DNA of 64,000 nt from contig JAXRKP010000062.1 of NCBI GenBank assembly GCA_037039925.1, positions 446,710 through 510,709 on the forward strand, written 5' to 3'. Source of the DNA: Doris montereyensis. Lineage: Eukaryota > Mollusca > Gastropoda > Nudibranchia > Dorididae. The notes beneath the pieces are model-generated. The model did not search any database and was not told the origin of the DNA. It saw only the letters and a program-made list of their open reading frames with translations. Below, in pieces: positions 27,201 through 53,899 of this stretch. The first letter of the stretch is position 1, and every line of letters begins with the position of its first letter. A program made the translations under genes and the position numbers.

Positions 27201-28344
27201 GGTTTTCATTTTCATCATCCACACGATCCGGATCGCGCGAGTCATCTGATCAACGGTAAGACACCGGCCGTCGACTCCACGCCCGAGTGTCGGGAAACAC
27301 AAACACAGACTTCACATCTTATTGAGAACTAGGGAAAAGTCAGGGAACTCTCCAAACCAGATGCCCAAGCGTTACGTCACTAAATAAACGCCAGGGAAAC
27401 CTCGGTCGACGGACGCGAGCAGTTCACGTAACATTACGTACTGGCGCTGGACCTAGAATTTTCACAGTTATGCCCCTTGACTGAAAAAACATGACTTTTA
27501 AAAGCTAATTTACTTGCTCCACAGTCCTTTGCTATCTCTTAAAGTCATATATCTGGAATCCTCATGTTCTAAGCTTTAACATGGTATATAACACTTGTAA
27601 AAAATATAACATGTACATTTTGACAAAAGAGGGAAATGGGGATGGACCATTTTGTGAAACCTGCCATAAGTAAGGGGACAGGAAGGCTATTATAAGTAAG
27701 CAACCTAGCATGCAAAACCGTGGTACAGTTCCCACACACCACCAGCCGACTTTAAAAATAGCGTGGCGCTTATATCAAATCGTCCGAATAGGAATGGGAT
27801 TAAGTTGACCTCCCATTTTTTTGTTCACATTACCCTAGAGAACAAGCATGACAAAAGATTTTACTGCAGTTTAAAAACTTTACTAAGCTGGTCGGCCTTG
27901 GCCTACAAAATAAACGTCTAATACACTCATCACCTTGCGTGTTGATGGATGATCATAGGGACATAGGATAGATCTAGGTAGACAAAAAAGTGTGAGGGAA
28001 GCATGACAAACTTGATCTAGAATCTAGATCTAGATGACGAAAAAAAAATCATGAAAAAGAGGCAATTACCTCCCTCAAGCGGGCCGAAAATGTCCGCTGG
28101 CTTAGTCAGGACTAGGTGCCTCTAGATCTAAATCAAGATCTAGATAAAGATTAGATCTATCTAGATCTAGATCTAGATTTAGTCTTCTAAAACTAACGAA
28201 AGTAATGAGATGAGATGGATCCCTACCTGCGATGGCATAAGATACCAAACGGAAAGCTGATTCAAATTGAGCAACTGATGCTGAATTTTGACTGACAGCA
28301 TTTTTGTACTCTTGAAACAGATTTTGGAGGAAGTCTCCCATCAT
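16162..28344 (-). CDS. PEX16: PEX16 peroxisomal membrane biogenesis protein, 10 exons
   Basis: PEX16 is a peroxisomal and ER membrane protein that recruits PEX3 and membrane proteins during peroxisome formation. The exons are 28344-28227, 24666-24558, 23720-23587, 22186-22076, 21538-21431, 20467-20317, 19816-19744, 18472-18357, 17063-16999 and 16222-16162. All use AG acceptors and GT donors, and successive phases agree after correction. About 349 residues are predicted, against about 336-346 in human. Conserved stretches include [28 protein letters not shown] with [40 protein letters not shown] and the C-terminal [13 protein letters not shown] at 28344 was chosen because it gives the same N-terminal length as human; the second ATG at 28341 is also possible. 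Six exons each need one single-base correction in a homopolymer, most simply read as assembly errors. The gene is head to head with ILRUN. Confidence 0.95.
16999..17063 (-). CDS. PEX16: PEX16 exon 9
   Basis: The acceptor is GCTTTCCAG|ATCC. It encodes [20 protein letters not shown] followed by L. The donor is TTTTAG|GTAAGG, phase 1. No correction is needed. Confidence 0.88.
17635..17775 (-). mobile_element. Possible tRNA-derived SINE fragment in PEX16 intron 9/8 region
   Basis: On the minus strand GTGCCTGACTACCATGCAGG is followed by AGACCTAAGTTCGAGCCCCC, resembling A-box and B-box promoter elements of a tRNA-like head. The sequence lies in the intron between exons 8 and 9. The body after the head is not clearly bounded. 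Confidence 0.4.
18049..18371 (-). repeat. Minisatellite carrying the PEX16 exon 8 donor site, 5 copies of about 67 bp
   Basis: On the minus strand each unit contains GATAACTACACAAA (or CTTCACAAA) followed by GTGAGTTTGATGAAGGATTA, an AT-rich stretch and TACTGCCTATCT. The first copy overlaps the real end of exon 8. Four of the five copies keep GTGAGT, and one has the stronger AAG|GTGAGT form. The last copy has GTGACT. Confidence 0.93.
18357..18472 (-). CDS. PEX16: PEX16 exon 8
   Basis: The acceptor is TTTACGCAG|TTTG. It encodes [20 protein letters not shown], then [16 protein letters not shown]. One T is missing at plus-strand AAA 18407-18409. The donor is CACAAA|GTGAGT, phase 2. The last 15 exon bases and the donor are repeated downstream as a tandem array (18049-18371). 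Confidence 0.93.
18600..18715 (-). repeat. Dispersed repeat with GGTAGGTCCTAC core, copy 3
   Basis: It lies in PEX16 intron 7. On the minus strand CTACTGGTAGGTCCTACTTC is followed by TTTTGCTGTTTCCTCTTATG and CACCCTGAGA. The motif order is the same as in the copies near 1150 and 10375. Confidence 0.45.
19262..19665. repeat. 33-bp minisatellite in PEX16 intron 7, about 12 copies
   Basis: The unit is close to GCATGTGAGATTGATTAATC plus AAAATGACTCCAA. It begins about 80 bases beyond the exon 7 donor. The unit is divisible by three, so both strands carry long open frames that are not genes. Confidence 0.95.
19744..19816 (-). CDS. PEX16: PEX16 exon 7
   Basis: The acceptor is TATATAAG|TGAC. It encodes [20 protein letters not shown] then DIG, matching human LGLWGQRSWKPWLL. 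The donor is GGCAG|GTATTG, phase 2. No correction is needed. Confidence 0.9.
20317..20467 (-). CDS. PEX16: PEX16 exon 6
   Basis: The acceptor is CACTACAG|CACT. It encodes [12 protein letters not shown], a polar linker, then [12 protein letters not shown], matching human HSRHWGAP and AEFLYIARPLLH. The G4 run (plus-strand CCCC 20352-20355) has one G too many for the frame. The donor is CACT|GTATCC, phase 1. Confidence 0.88.
21115..21295. repeat. (GA)n and GACA-rich microsatellite in PEX16 intron 5
   Basis: AG dinucleotide runs are mixed with GAGACA units. The open frames rich in serine and leucine on the minus strand are translations of this microsatellite. Confidence 0.95.
21431..21538 (-). 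CDS. PEX16: PEX16 exon 5
   Basis: The acceptor is TTGTTTCAG|GATG. It encodes an acidic, proline-rich linker ([20 protein letters not shown]) and then [12 protein letters not shown], matching the human KRSNRVVRTLQ motif. One A is missing at plus-strand TTTT 21531-21534. The donor is CAGG|GTAAGT, phase 1. Confidence 0.88.
22076..22186 (-). CDS. PEX16: PEX16 exon 4
   Basis: The acceptor is ATCCTCAG|ATGC. It encodes [20 protein letters not shown] and [17 protein letters not shown], matching the human segment with SPPIVPLDR. One T is missing at the T3 run (plus-strand AAA 22167-22169). The donor is AAAAAG|GTTAGA, phase 0. Confidence 0.9.
22414..23335 (+). mobile_element. LINE copy B, both ends intact, interior deleted, perfect TSD
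   Basis: The copy starts CCGGGCAGTGGACAGGTAAG and has three to four 5' monomers. It keeps the first part of the endonuclease region ([20 protein letters not shown]), then jumps from CCTTTGAAAA directly to GAGGCATTAACGCAAAG near the 3' end and finishes GATAAAGAAAGAAAG. Compared with copy A, the deletion removes roughly 3 kb including all of the reverse transcriptase. The flanks carry a perfect 12-bp duplication, ATGTCACTTCTG, at 22402-22413 and 23336-23347. It sits in PEX16 intron 3. Confidence 0.92.
23587..23720 (-). CDS. PEX16: PEX16 exon 3
   Basis: The acceptor is CAATCAG|TCAACT. It encodes [20 protein letters not shown], then [20 protein letters not shown] and VQIAK. The donor is GCAAA|GTGGGT, phase 2. 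No correction is needed. Confidence 0.93.
24558..24666 (-). CDS. PEX16: PEX16 exon 2
   Basis: The acceptor is CATTTCAG|GAAGAT. The exon encodes [20 protein letters not shown] then LFNDAILKK, the most conserved PEX16 block. The run at 24578-24583 (A6 on the minus strand) must have seven A to give a frame ending RMLPN at donor AAT|GTGTAT in phase 0. That joins exon 3 exactly as in the human alignment. The donor is weaker than consensus. Confidence 0.88.
25506..27665. mobile_element. Probable non-autonomous DNA transposon in PEX16 intron 1
   Basis: GGCAGGTTTCACAAAATGG at 25506 is matched by its inverted form CCATTTTGTGAAACCTGCC ending at 27665. The left end is present twice, at 25506 and again at 25632, with the same following bases (GACCCAATGATAACTTGAA). 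The flank GGGGACAGGAAGGCTAT occurs both just before 25506 and just after 27665. The interior from about 26880 to 27450 is rich in CG and has long G runs. A 143-codon frame at 26901-27332 has no recognisable domain. The superfamily was not assigned. Confidence 0.6.
26881..26943 (+). other. G-run cluster with G-quadruplex potential
   Basis: Three G runs longer than six bases lie within about 60 bases, in the interior of the probable transposon of PEX16 intron 1. Run lengths are unreliable given the homopolymer errors in this assembly. Confidence 0.6.
28227..28344 (-). CDS. PEX16: PEX16 exon 1
   Basis: It starts at ATGATGGGAGAC, encodes [20 protein letters not shown] and continues to SYAIAG, matching the N-terminal helix and AG motif of PEX16. 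The donor is GCAG|GTAGGG, phase 1. Confidence 0.92.
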
Positions 28345-28843
28345 AAAGGTGGTCTTTTCCACTACGTACCACCACGCTTCTCCTCACCGAACAGAGTCTA
28401 AAAAAAATGTTGAGCTTCACGCCTGAAATGAACTTCGGCCTCTTCAATCGATTCGTCAGAGAAAAGTTTTGCTACTTGACTATTTGTTGGGTCTTATTTG
28501 CCTTCATTTGCGAAGAGCTACTTATAATATAATTTCTTTCTTTCTTTATCAGTTCCCGTTCTACCTTTCCGTGTATGGATTCAGATGCCCGAGATAATCT
28601 TTCTGCAGGATGCCCTGTCCTGACATTTTCTGATTCCTTCCAAAAAATTTAATTTTCTATGCTTCAATGCCTCTCTATAACTCCTTCCCACTTTCTCCAA
28701 GGTCTGCCTTTTGGTCTTTTACCTTCAGCTTTAGCACTGTATACTGATTTAGCTATTCTATTGTCATTCCTTATCTTTACATGCCCAAACCATCTCAATT
28801 GATTTGTTTCTATCTTAGTTTTTATGCCATCTGCTTTTGTTTG

Positions 28844-28891
28844 TTTCTTTCTTTCTTTATCAGCTCCCATTCTACCTTCCGGTGCATGGGT
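28844..28891 (-). mobile_element. 48-bp LINE 3'-end fragment inserted in LINE copy C
   Basis: This is the extreme 3' end of the same LINE family: TTTCTTTCTTTCTTTATCAG then CTCCCATTCTACCTTCCGGT. It is flanked by a 15-bp duplication with one mismatch, ATCTGCTTTTGTTTG at 28829-28843 and ATCTGCTTTGGTTTG at 28892-28906. It adds 21 codons between two copies of TKAD in the translated element. Confidence 0.85.
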
Positions 28892-30217
28892 ATCTGCTTT
28901 GGTTTGATCTCTTATTGTTGTGTTTCTGAATTTGTCTCGCTTAGTTTTCCTTACTACCCTTCTTAGATATTTCATTTCAGCTGCCTGTACTCTGCTGTAT
29001 TCTCGCTGCCATAGACGAGAATGGGACAATAAACTGTGTTGTATACTGCCATTTTGGTTTTTGTTGACAATTCTTGTTTACCTACAAATGCCTTTCCTTG
29101 ATGGTTATATATTGTCATTGCCTTTTGGATTCTCTGGCTGATTTCTTCTCTTAGTTTTCCCTCTGAGTTAATTATTACTCCTAGGTAATTATAGCTTTGA
29201 AATTGTTCTAAATTCTCCCTATCCAAATTTAAGATTTTGTGTTTTAGCTTCCCTAGTTACTAGCATTGTTTTGGTTTTCTTTGAATTTACACTCATTCCT
29301 CTTTCATTGTTCATAATGTTGATGTTCGACTGAAGGTCACTTTCTGTTTTTACAAACAGAACTGAATCATCGGCAAATGAAAGCATTGATACATTTACTG
29401 GTTTGAGCTTTCACATACTTACATTCATTTTCTTTATTTTTGAGGATGCCTTTGCGACTGAATCCATAAATGTGATAAACAAAAGAGGACATAGGGTGCA
29501 AACCTGTCTTACTCCTATATCTACATCAAATTCTGCAGATATGTTTCCAGCTACTCTCGCTGCACGTTTTGGTTTATTGTAAAATCTTGTATTGGCTTCT
29601 ATTACATTTTGCTATACATTGTGTTCTTTTAAGACATGCCGTAGTTGTCCCTCCTCACAGTGTCAAATGCCTTTTCTAAGTCAATAAAACATAGGTGCAA
29701 GTCAATGTTTCCCTCAAGGAATGTTTCTATTATTTGTGTAATTGTAAATCTACACTTTGAGCATTCCATAGTTGATCCTTTCTTATGTATTGATACTACC
29801 GTTCCCATTTTCCAGTCGTCTGGCATCTGTTGGACTTCCATGCTTGTTGGCGTATTGCATGTAGTAATTTGTCTGCCTCGCTCCCTTGGTTTTAAATAAT
29901 TTCTGGATAAACTTGATCTGCTCCTGGGACTTTTCCTAATTTCGCTTTTCTTATAGCTGTTTGGGTTTCTTCCATTGAGATATCTACATCTTCAGCTATA
30001 TCCTCTGGATCTGCTAACTATTATGTAGTCTATGATTGACTTTTCACACCTGTCTTCATTTACTCTTGTATATTTGTGGATATCTTTATGAGGAAAGAAA
30101 GGTGTTGGCTATTTTCATGTTATTCTTTAGGGAAAAAATCTATTAGTCTCTCTCCATTTGGAGAAGATGTAACTCCTTCTTTACATATTACTCCTCCTGA
30201 CGTTTCTATATTGTTGC

Positions 30218-31084
30218 AGGGCGCAGGGGATGGGTGGCGGCACCTGAAGTGATTTTATTTGGTTTTGAGTTTAGGTTTTTGCTTTTAGTACGTACATGAC
30301 TAACTGTCAAAATAGTCATCCTAAATCATTGAAAAGTTTGTAGCGTCCTTGGTTGCCATATAAACGGCCGCCATCTTGGGTTTTGACTCAATTTTTAAAA
30401 TCTATCTCCTCGCTTAATTATGAATAAAATCACTCAAAACTTGTGCAAATCGTCTTTTCCATTCAATATTTAAAGAGTGATGTCGGTTTTTTTCTCGATA
30501 TTTGGGATAGGTTTTTTTAATGAATTTTTTGAAAATACTATATATCGTGAATGTACAAAAACGGCGATTTTATTACAAAAAATAATAATTTCTCAAAAAG
30601 TTTACAATGTATAAAAACCGACGTCGTTCTATTAACATTGACAAGAGGAACCTGTGTGTCAAATATGATGCAAATCGTTCGGTAAATGGCGGATAAGATA
30701 GAATTTTAGTGTGGGAAAACTACATTTCGAGAAAAATGCAAGTAAAAAAATCAAAAGAAAAAAATATAAAACAAACGCTTCGGACGGTTTTCCCCTTGTG
30801 GTAGCAGCCCCTTACTCTTCTGACAGTCTTTTGTATTGTTACTTATGTAAATATACGAGTTTTTACTGCCATTTTCTCAGTCAGTGTTAGGGTAATTTGC
30901 GTCAAAATTTTGACCGTTTTTACCTACCCTTGCCTACAAAATATTTTGTAAAAAAAAAATTATACGTCATATGGACATTTTTTGCCATGAACTTGTAGAT
31001 AAATGATGGTTCTATCCGAATATGCAAAGAACAGGAAATCAGCCTTTTGGTCCAAAACTGGCCAGTCCAGGTGCCCTCCCCTTT
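30218..31084. mobile_element. Unclassified repeat inserted in LINE copy C
   Basis: LINE similarity stops at about 30217 and resumes at about 31085. The insert begins with GGGCGCAGGGGATGGGTGGC and GGCACCTG and ends CAGGTGCCCTCCCC, suggesting imperfect terminal inverted repeats. Inner segments around 30485 and 30612 (GATGTCGGTTTTT and AAAAACCGACGTC) are also inverted. Part of it (about 30840-31040) recurs in reverse orientation at 39611-39791. No coding frame is visible. Confidence 0.65.
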
Positions 31085-31664
31085 AAATCTCCTCAAAGCA
31101 TTGGTTAGTGTTTGGATTTAAGATTCTCTGTAGCTATTTGTAAATCGTTTTCGAAGGTATCTTTTTCTTCTTCAGGGTGTCTTCGTTTGGTCCATAAGCT
31201 ATTAATAATTTAATTTCTCGTCCTTTGGTTTAATATTTACCTCTAATAACCGTGGGCTTATAAGTTTCCAACTTTCTAGTAGCTTTTCATGCCTTTTATG
31301 CACTAGGAGGCCTACTCCTACTCTAGCTCTATCTTTGGAATCTACTCCTGAGAAGATTAAAGTATGATTTGGTCCTATATTTTCTATTCCTTGTCTTTTT
31401 TTCTTTGTTTCTGTAATAGCCAAAATATTTACTTTGAATTTTTTCCATTTCTTCAACTAATTCTAACCCTTTTCCATTTATTGCCTTCACATTCCATGTT
31501 CCAAAAATCACAGTCCGTATTCGTTTCAAGTTCGTCTTCGAAAGATCAAGCCGGTTATATTACTTTTATGTCTCTGAATCAGGTTGTTTTAGATAAACAG
31601 GGATTAGCCCACTGTACCCTTGGTAGATGGTGGGGCTGTCACCTTGAGGCCCCTTGTTTTTTTC

Positions 31665-32200
31665 TGTCAGGGTTAATTTCCTTAGCCTTTAGTCATTCAA
31701 GACAAACCTGCAAGGCAACAGGTTGTTATTTTATGTCAGGTTAACTCCCTTAGCTTTTAGTAATTCGAGACCAGCCTGCAAGGCAGCATGTTTGTTATTT
31801 TCTGTCAGGATTAACTCCTAGATTTTAGTCAGTCAAGACCATTGCAAGGCAGCAGGTTGCTATTTTATGTCAGGGTTAACTCCCATAGCTTTTAGTAATT
31901 CGAGACCAGCCTGCAAGGCAGCATGTTGTTATTTTCTGTCAGGATTAACTCCCTTAGATTTTAGTCGTCAAGACCGGCCTGCAAGGCAGCAGGTTGCTAT
32001 TTTATGTCAGGGTTAACTCCCTTAGCTTTTAGTAATTCGAGACCAGCCTGCAAGGCAGCATGTTGTTATTTTCTGTCAGGATTAACTCCCTTAGATTTTA
32101 GTCAGTCAAGACCGGCCTGCAAGGCAGCAGGTTGTTTCTGCCAGGGTTAACTCCCTTAGCCTTTGATCAGCCAAGACCTGCCTGCACGGCAGCAGGAAAC
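31665..32200 (-). promoter_or_regulatory. Eight tandem 5' monomers of LINE copy C
   Basis: The units are about 70 bp and fall into two alternating types. One carries TAGTAATTCGAGACCAGCCT and GCAGCATGTTGTTATTTTCT; the other carries TAGTCAGTCAAGACCGGCCT and GCAGCAGGTTGCTATTTTAT. The alternation gives a 140-bp dimer. The position at the 5' end suggests a promoter role, which is inference. Confidence 0.65.
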
Positions 32201-32519
32201 TCGTGGAGGGCGGGATCATCTGCTCCCTGTACAAATGCTTACCTGTCGACTGCCCGGTTATAATATAGTGCCCAATAAAATTGAACATCTTTGATAAGAT
32301 CATCAGTGAATAAACTGTTCGTATTTAGTGCAAGTACTTCTATAGAACTTTTACATTGTTTTGCAGCACATTGACAACAACAAAAAGTATCTATAAAGGA
32401 ACGACAATACTGTTACACAGGATTCAAGCACAGAAAGAAATAGAGACAAACAGACATAGTGAGAGACAGAGACAGGCAGAAAGACATAGAGAGACAAAGA
32501 GACCGAGCGATAGATGGAT

Positions 32520-33185
<666 letters not shown>

Positions 33186-33486
33186 ATCAAATTTTCGCTC
33201 TATACTTCTCTGTCTGTCGCTGTCTCTCACTGTCTGTCTGCAAGATATGGGATTGTATGAATCTATTTTGTAGCTGATCAAAGAAAATGTGGCCCTAGAC
33301 GCAGGAGTGAATGTTAATGTGATTTTACTGCGTGTAGTGCGGGTTGCCCGTGTTTATATTTTTTTCATTTACTTAAGTTATCTGTTTATCAAATGTATTC
33401 ATCGTTTAATGATACCCATATTCCAATTGAACTCTTCAAGCAACCGCCTTGGGGATCTCCGACCTCGAACCGTGACTGATCAGGTG

Positions 33487-33572
33487 AATAATAATAATAA
33501 TAATAATAATGATAATAATAATAATAATAATAATAATGATGATAATAATAATAATAATGATGATGATGATGA

Positions 33573-33656
<84 letters not shown>

Positions 33657-33745
33657 GAAGAAGAAGAAGAGAAGAAGAAGAAGAAGAAGAAGAAGAAGCA
33701 GAAGAAGTAGAAGAAGAAGAAGAGGAAGAAGAAGAAGAAGAATAG
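33487..33745. repeat. (AAT)n followed by (GAA)n trinucleotide array
   Basis: AAT units with GAT interruptions switch at about 33656 to AAG and GAA units. All long frames here are translations of the array. Confidence 0.97.
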
Positions 33746-34157
33746 CCATGCATTAAACTATGAACGTGAAATTTTAATTTTATGATATCCTATCAAAGCT
33801 CACAAAAAGACATGACATATAAATAATGAATCCGTCTCCATGTGTCCATGTGTCCGTCAGTAGGAAATTGCAAACGAACAAAATTTCACGTGGCTAATTT
33901 GCATACAAATTTTCCCATAGATCACTTGGATCATCAGGGGAGATAAGCATGAATTCCAGCTGATGTCAACTAACATCCATCGTTACTGGCTGACGACGAC
34001 GTAGTAGTAGCAAAGAGGCACTACAAAGGAGAATAACAATATTATAGCTCTTCCTCCGTAAAATTATTCCGTTGACTTCTAGACAATCTTATATTTACCC
34101 CTTTGTGTAGTACCATTTGACAGATCGTTTTGCCTTTTTCCATGGGGCATATTAGAC

Positions 34158-50843
<16,686 letters not shown>

Positions 50844-52084
50844 CCCAGAATATATGTGTGTGTGTGTGTATGTGTGTGTGTGTGTGTGTGCCTGTGAAAA
50901 CGAGAGAGAGATAAATGGTGCTGTGAAGGTTAATCAGAAAAATTGTATACCCTGTCGACTTAATGGTAAATATGCATGGGATATCAGTACTGCTGCAATC
51001 CTTGATTGATTTTCTTTGCCACTTTATGTTCATTACTCCAAAGAATGAATGCACATCTTCCAGACGTATATTCAGTATCCTATATTATTTATGCTTGTGA
51101 AATATTTATTGACTCTGAAATGAGGGGTTTTCTTAAGCAAACTTGATATTTAAAGAAAAATTTATATTTTAATCATTGACTAATTTCAGGCAATTATATA
51201 CTATTTTGTGATCTCGTATTTTCTTTTGATCATTTGTAAAAACAGAGTTATTTCCCTTGGAGAGGAAAAGAAGGAAATGGTGTGTGCTACATGAAAATAT
51301 TGAAAAATAGAACATTTTCATTGTTTTTTTTATATGTTTAGATAATGAATTAATTTGATTAAAGGAGTTGATTTATTTTTGAGTTCATTGACTCAATCAT
51401 GATGATTTCATTGTTTGCTGATTGAACTGAAATTATTAAAGGAAGGGTTATTCATATATCTTAGTGACAATGCCAATAGTTGATTCTGTCCAATTTTGAT
51501 TGAAAGATCATTTTTATGATTAAGAATTATTCATATTTATCAATTTGTAACTGGACCTTTCTCACCAGCCTGGGAAAGTATTTTTTCTCTCCAGCTCTTT
51601 TTTTTTCTTTCCAGCTCTTTTTTTTTCTTCTTATTTTTTTCCATAATTGTTTTTACAAAGATTTACAAAGATAAATCCATTTCTTTTAGCACAGGAAAGA
51701 AGTTTCCTTGATGACAATACTGTAACTACGGCATGCAGTAAAGGAGTAGAAAACATCATTTTCTTTAAAGACAGAATGACCGTAATGATTGGTAGATTAA
51801 AGTGTAAGAAACATAAATATCATTATAGAGGCCATTCCCCATTTTATTTATGGCCCACTTTTCTTAAATAATCTATGTAACAAAATCAGGTTGTTAATGA
51901 TTAGAAAGAGTTTATTTTAAACTTAAATTGACTTTTATCATTCAGGTTCTCACTCAAAGGACTTAAAGTGACAAAGAGGGACACGAAATAATATTCAAAC
52001 CCCATAAGGACAAAGACGAGACAAATACAAAGCGAGGAATAAACAGAAAAAAACATAACAACTGAGGGCACCAGACAGAATTAA

Positions 52085-52180
52085 AGCTGTGACCAGAGTG
52101 CATTCTGTTTTCATGGTGAGGTGATGGGTACAGACATGGAGGCCATCGGTTCGATTCTATCTGATGCCCAAAGTTTTGTT
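52085..52180 (+). mobile_element. tRNA-like SINE head fragment
   Basis: TGGTGAGGTGATGGGTACAG resembles an A box and CATCGGTTCGATTCTATC a B box, about 40 bases apart. No complete tRNA fold or anticodon arm is evident, so it is treated as a retroposon fragment. Confidence 0.4.
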
Positions 52181-53862
52181 GTTGTTTATTCCTTTGTATT
52201 CGTCTCACCTTTGACCCTATGGGGATTCAATATATATTTCATGTTCCTATTCATCACTTTTCATGTGCCCTTTGCCTCACTGTCCGTCTTTTAAGGACTG
52301 AAAGGTGTGATGTAGTTTATTTTAACTTCTGTTTTGTAGACTTTTACTACTTTCAGTTATGTTACTCCAGAAAAATGATATCCTGTCTTTTATGCTTCAT
52401 GTTTTAATCATTGTGTTCAGGTCACAAAGACTCCAAAGTTTCAGACCCTTTTGACAAAAAATTAACAATGTAACAACACAATATAATTCACTCATGACCA
52501 TTTTCCCATATATATTTCTTTAATTTATGATTTTGACCTTTTATCCCCAAAGATGTCTTTTTGGAGGAATATTACCCCTCAGACCTTTGATTTAAGAATA
52601 TGATTGATGTGAACTGAACGTGTCTTTTTACGCTTGGAGTGAAGTGGTATATGGTTTGGGTCTACTGTCACTACTACTGCTGTCATCTACCTCTTTTACC
52701 CTTTTTAAAACAAAAAATCTTGCCATGGTCACTGTCCTCTTCCATTCCAGAAATCACATCTTAAGCTACCGAATCAATTTCATTTGTCTGCCTCACTGTA
52801 ATTGAAGTTTTCAAAATTCCTGTGGTGAGCCATACATATTATAATGGTTGTCAAAAAATAGATAAAGGAAACATTAACGTTCTGACATTGTCTTAAAGTA
52901 TTGATGATGAATGTTCTTATTTGTTTATTGAGTAAGGCAGCGTTAAGCAGGGATAATTATTCTGTCTATTTGAAGCTGCATGGCCATTGTATAAACTTTC
53001 AGTAATATTGCATAGAATTTGAGTGAAGAATGATGGAAGAGCACAGATTGATTTATTCTTCAGTGTGCACAAAAGTGTTACACTTATTCCTAGAATTCAT
53101 TGTTTTAGTGAGGAGTGAGGAGGTAGAAATTTAAAATCTTACATGAAACATCTGTGAATAATTGTAAAAGCAAATTGCAACACCAGAATAATATGGCTCT
53201 TAACTGCAAAATTTGGGTAGCAGGAGTTATCAAGGTCAAGTATGCTTGAGAGTTCAAGCTAAAAAAATTCTCACAAACGCTTTATAAAAACTTGAATCCA
53301 AGGGATCTACCAAAATGGTATTCTTGATGTTTCAATAAGAGAAATTCAAGGAGAGTGTAGTAATCTTTGACATGAGCCTAGTTAGAATTGTATTAAACTG
53401 GTGTGTCATGAAATACTGTACAGTTTCATTTATTGTATTTGTGTTTCATTGAGTGATGTACTCTGTTCTGGCATACAGTGTTGCAATAGTTATTCAAAAT
53501 ATTTGATTTGATTACATCATTCATTTAAATTAAATGAAACAAAACTATGTCATTTGATAAAGGACTTCAAGATTTTGTGAAGGTTAGACATTTTTCTATT
53601 TGAGAAAGATAAACATCTCTGTACAATGTCTGTCACGTTTTTCTGACACTTACAATGGTTTTATTATTTTTCCCCAAGACATTTTGTTACTTTATTTACT
53701 TCAAGGACGGTTTTAGATTTGCACTTTCCACCCGGAGTAAGAAAAAATGTGTCTGGTTATATTTCCATTTTTTTTTCCTTCTTTTTCTTCTTTGGTGTTT
53801 TGTCTGTTTTTGTTTCTTATTACATTGCACAAGGGGGTGGGGCTACGACGGAGTCAAATGTG

Positions 53863-53868
53863 AATAAA
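53863..53868 (+). terminator. Candidate ILRUN polyadenylation signal
   Basis: AATAAA is followed within about 30 bases by a GT-rich element. It is about 3 kb after the stop codon. Confidence 0.45.
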
Positions 53869-53899
53869 ATCAAGAAATTAAGCATTCAACCCAATTTGT

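Larger units (their letters stand above)
28532..32257 (-). mobile_element. LINE copy C, near full length, minus strand
   Basis: On the minus strand it begins CCGGGCAGTCGACAGGTAAG at 32257 and carries eight 5' monomers (about 31665-32200). The endonuclease region follows ([50 protein letters not shown]). After the reverse transcriptase region (SFADDSVLF near 29370) comes a C-terminal part with LRWFGHVKIRNDNRIAKSVY and KRPKGRPWRKWE, and the 3' end is GATAAAGAAAGAAAG. A 10-bp target duplication, TTATAATATA, flanks it at 28522-28531 and 32258-32267. It is interrupted by a different repeat at 30218-31084 and by a 48-bp LINE fragment at 28844-28891. Frameshifts are frequent. It lies between the two host genes. 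Confidence 0.93.
50844..53890 (+). other. Probable ILRUN 3' UTR
   Basis: After the stop codon a (TG)n run lies at about 50854-50890. Candidate AATAAA signals are at 52038-52043 and 53863-53868. The second is followed by a GT-rich stretch, TTTGTGTCTGTGAG, typical of downstream elements. The 3' end is not fixed by sequence alone. I see no further coding exon here. Confidence 0.45.

Noticed and set aside
26901..27332. 143-codon frame in PEX16 intron 1
   Set aside because: It has no recognisable domain and starts in G runs whose length is unreliable; it lies inside a probable transposon.
33289..33756. 155-codon frame with poly-Asn and poly-Arg
   Set aside because: It is a translation of the (AAT)n and (GAA)n array.
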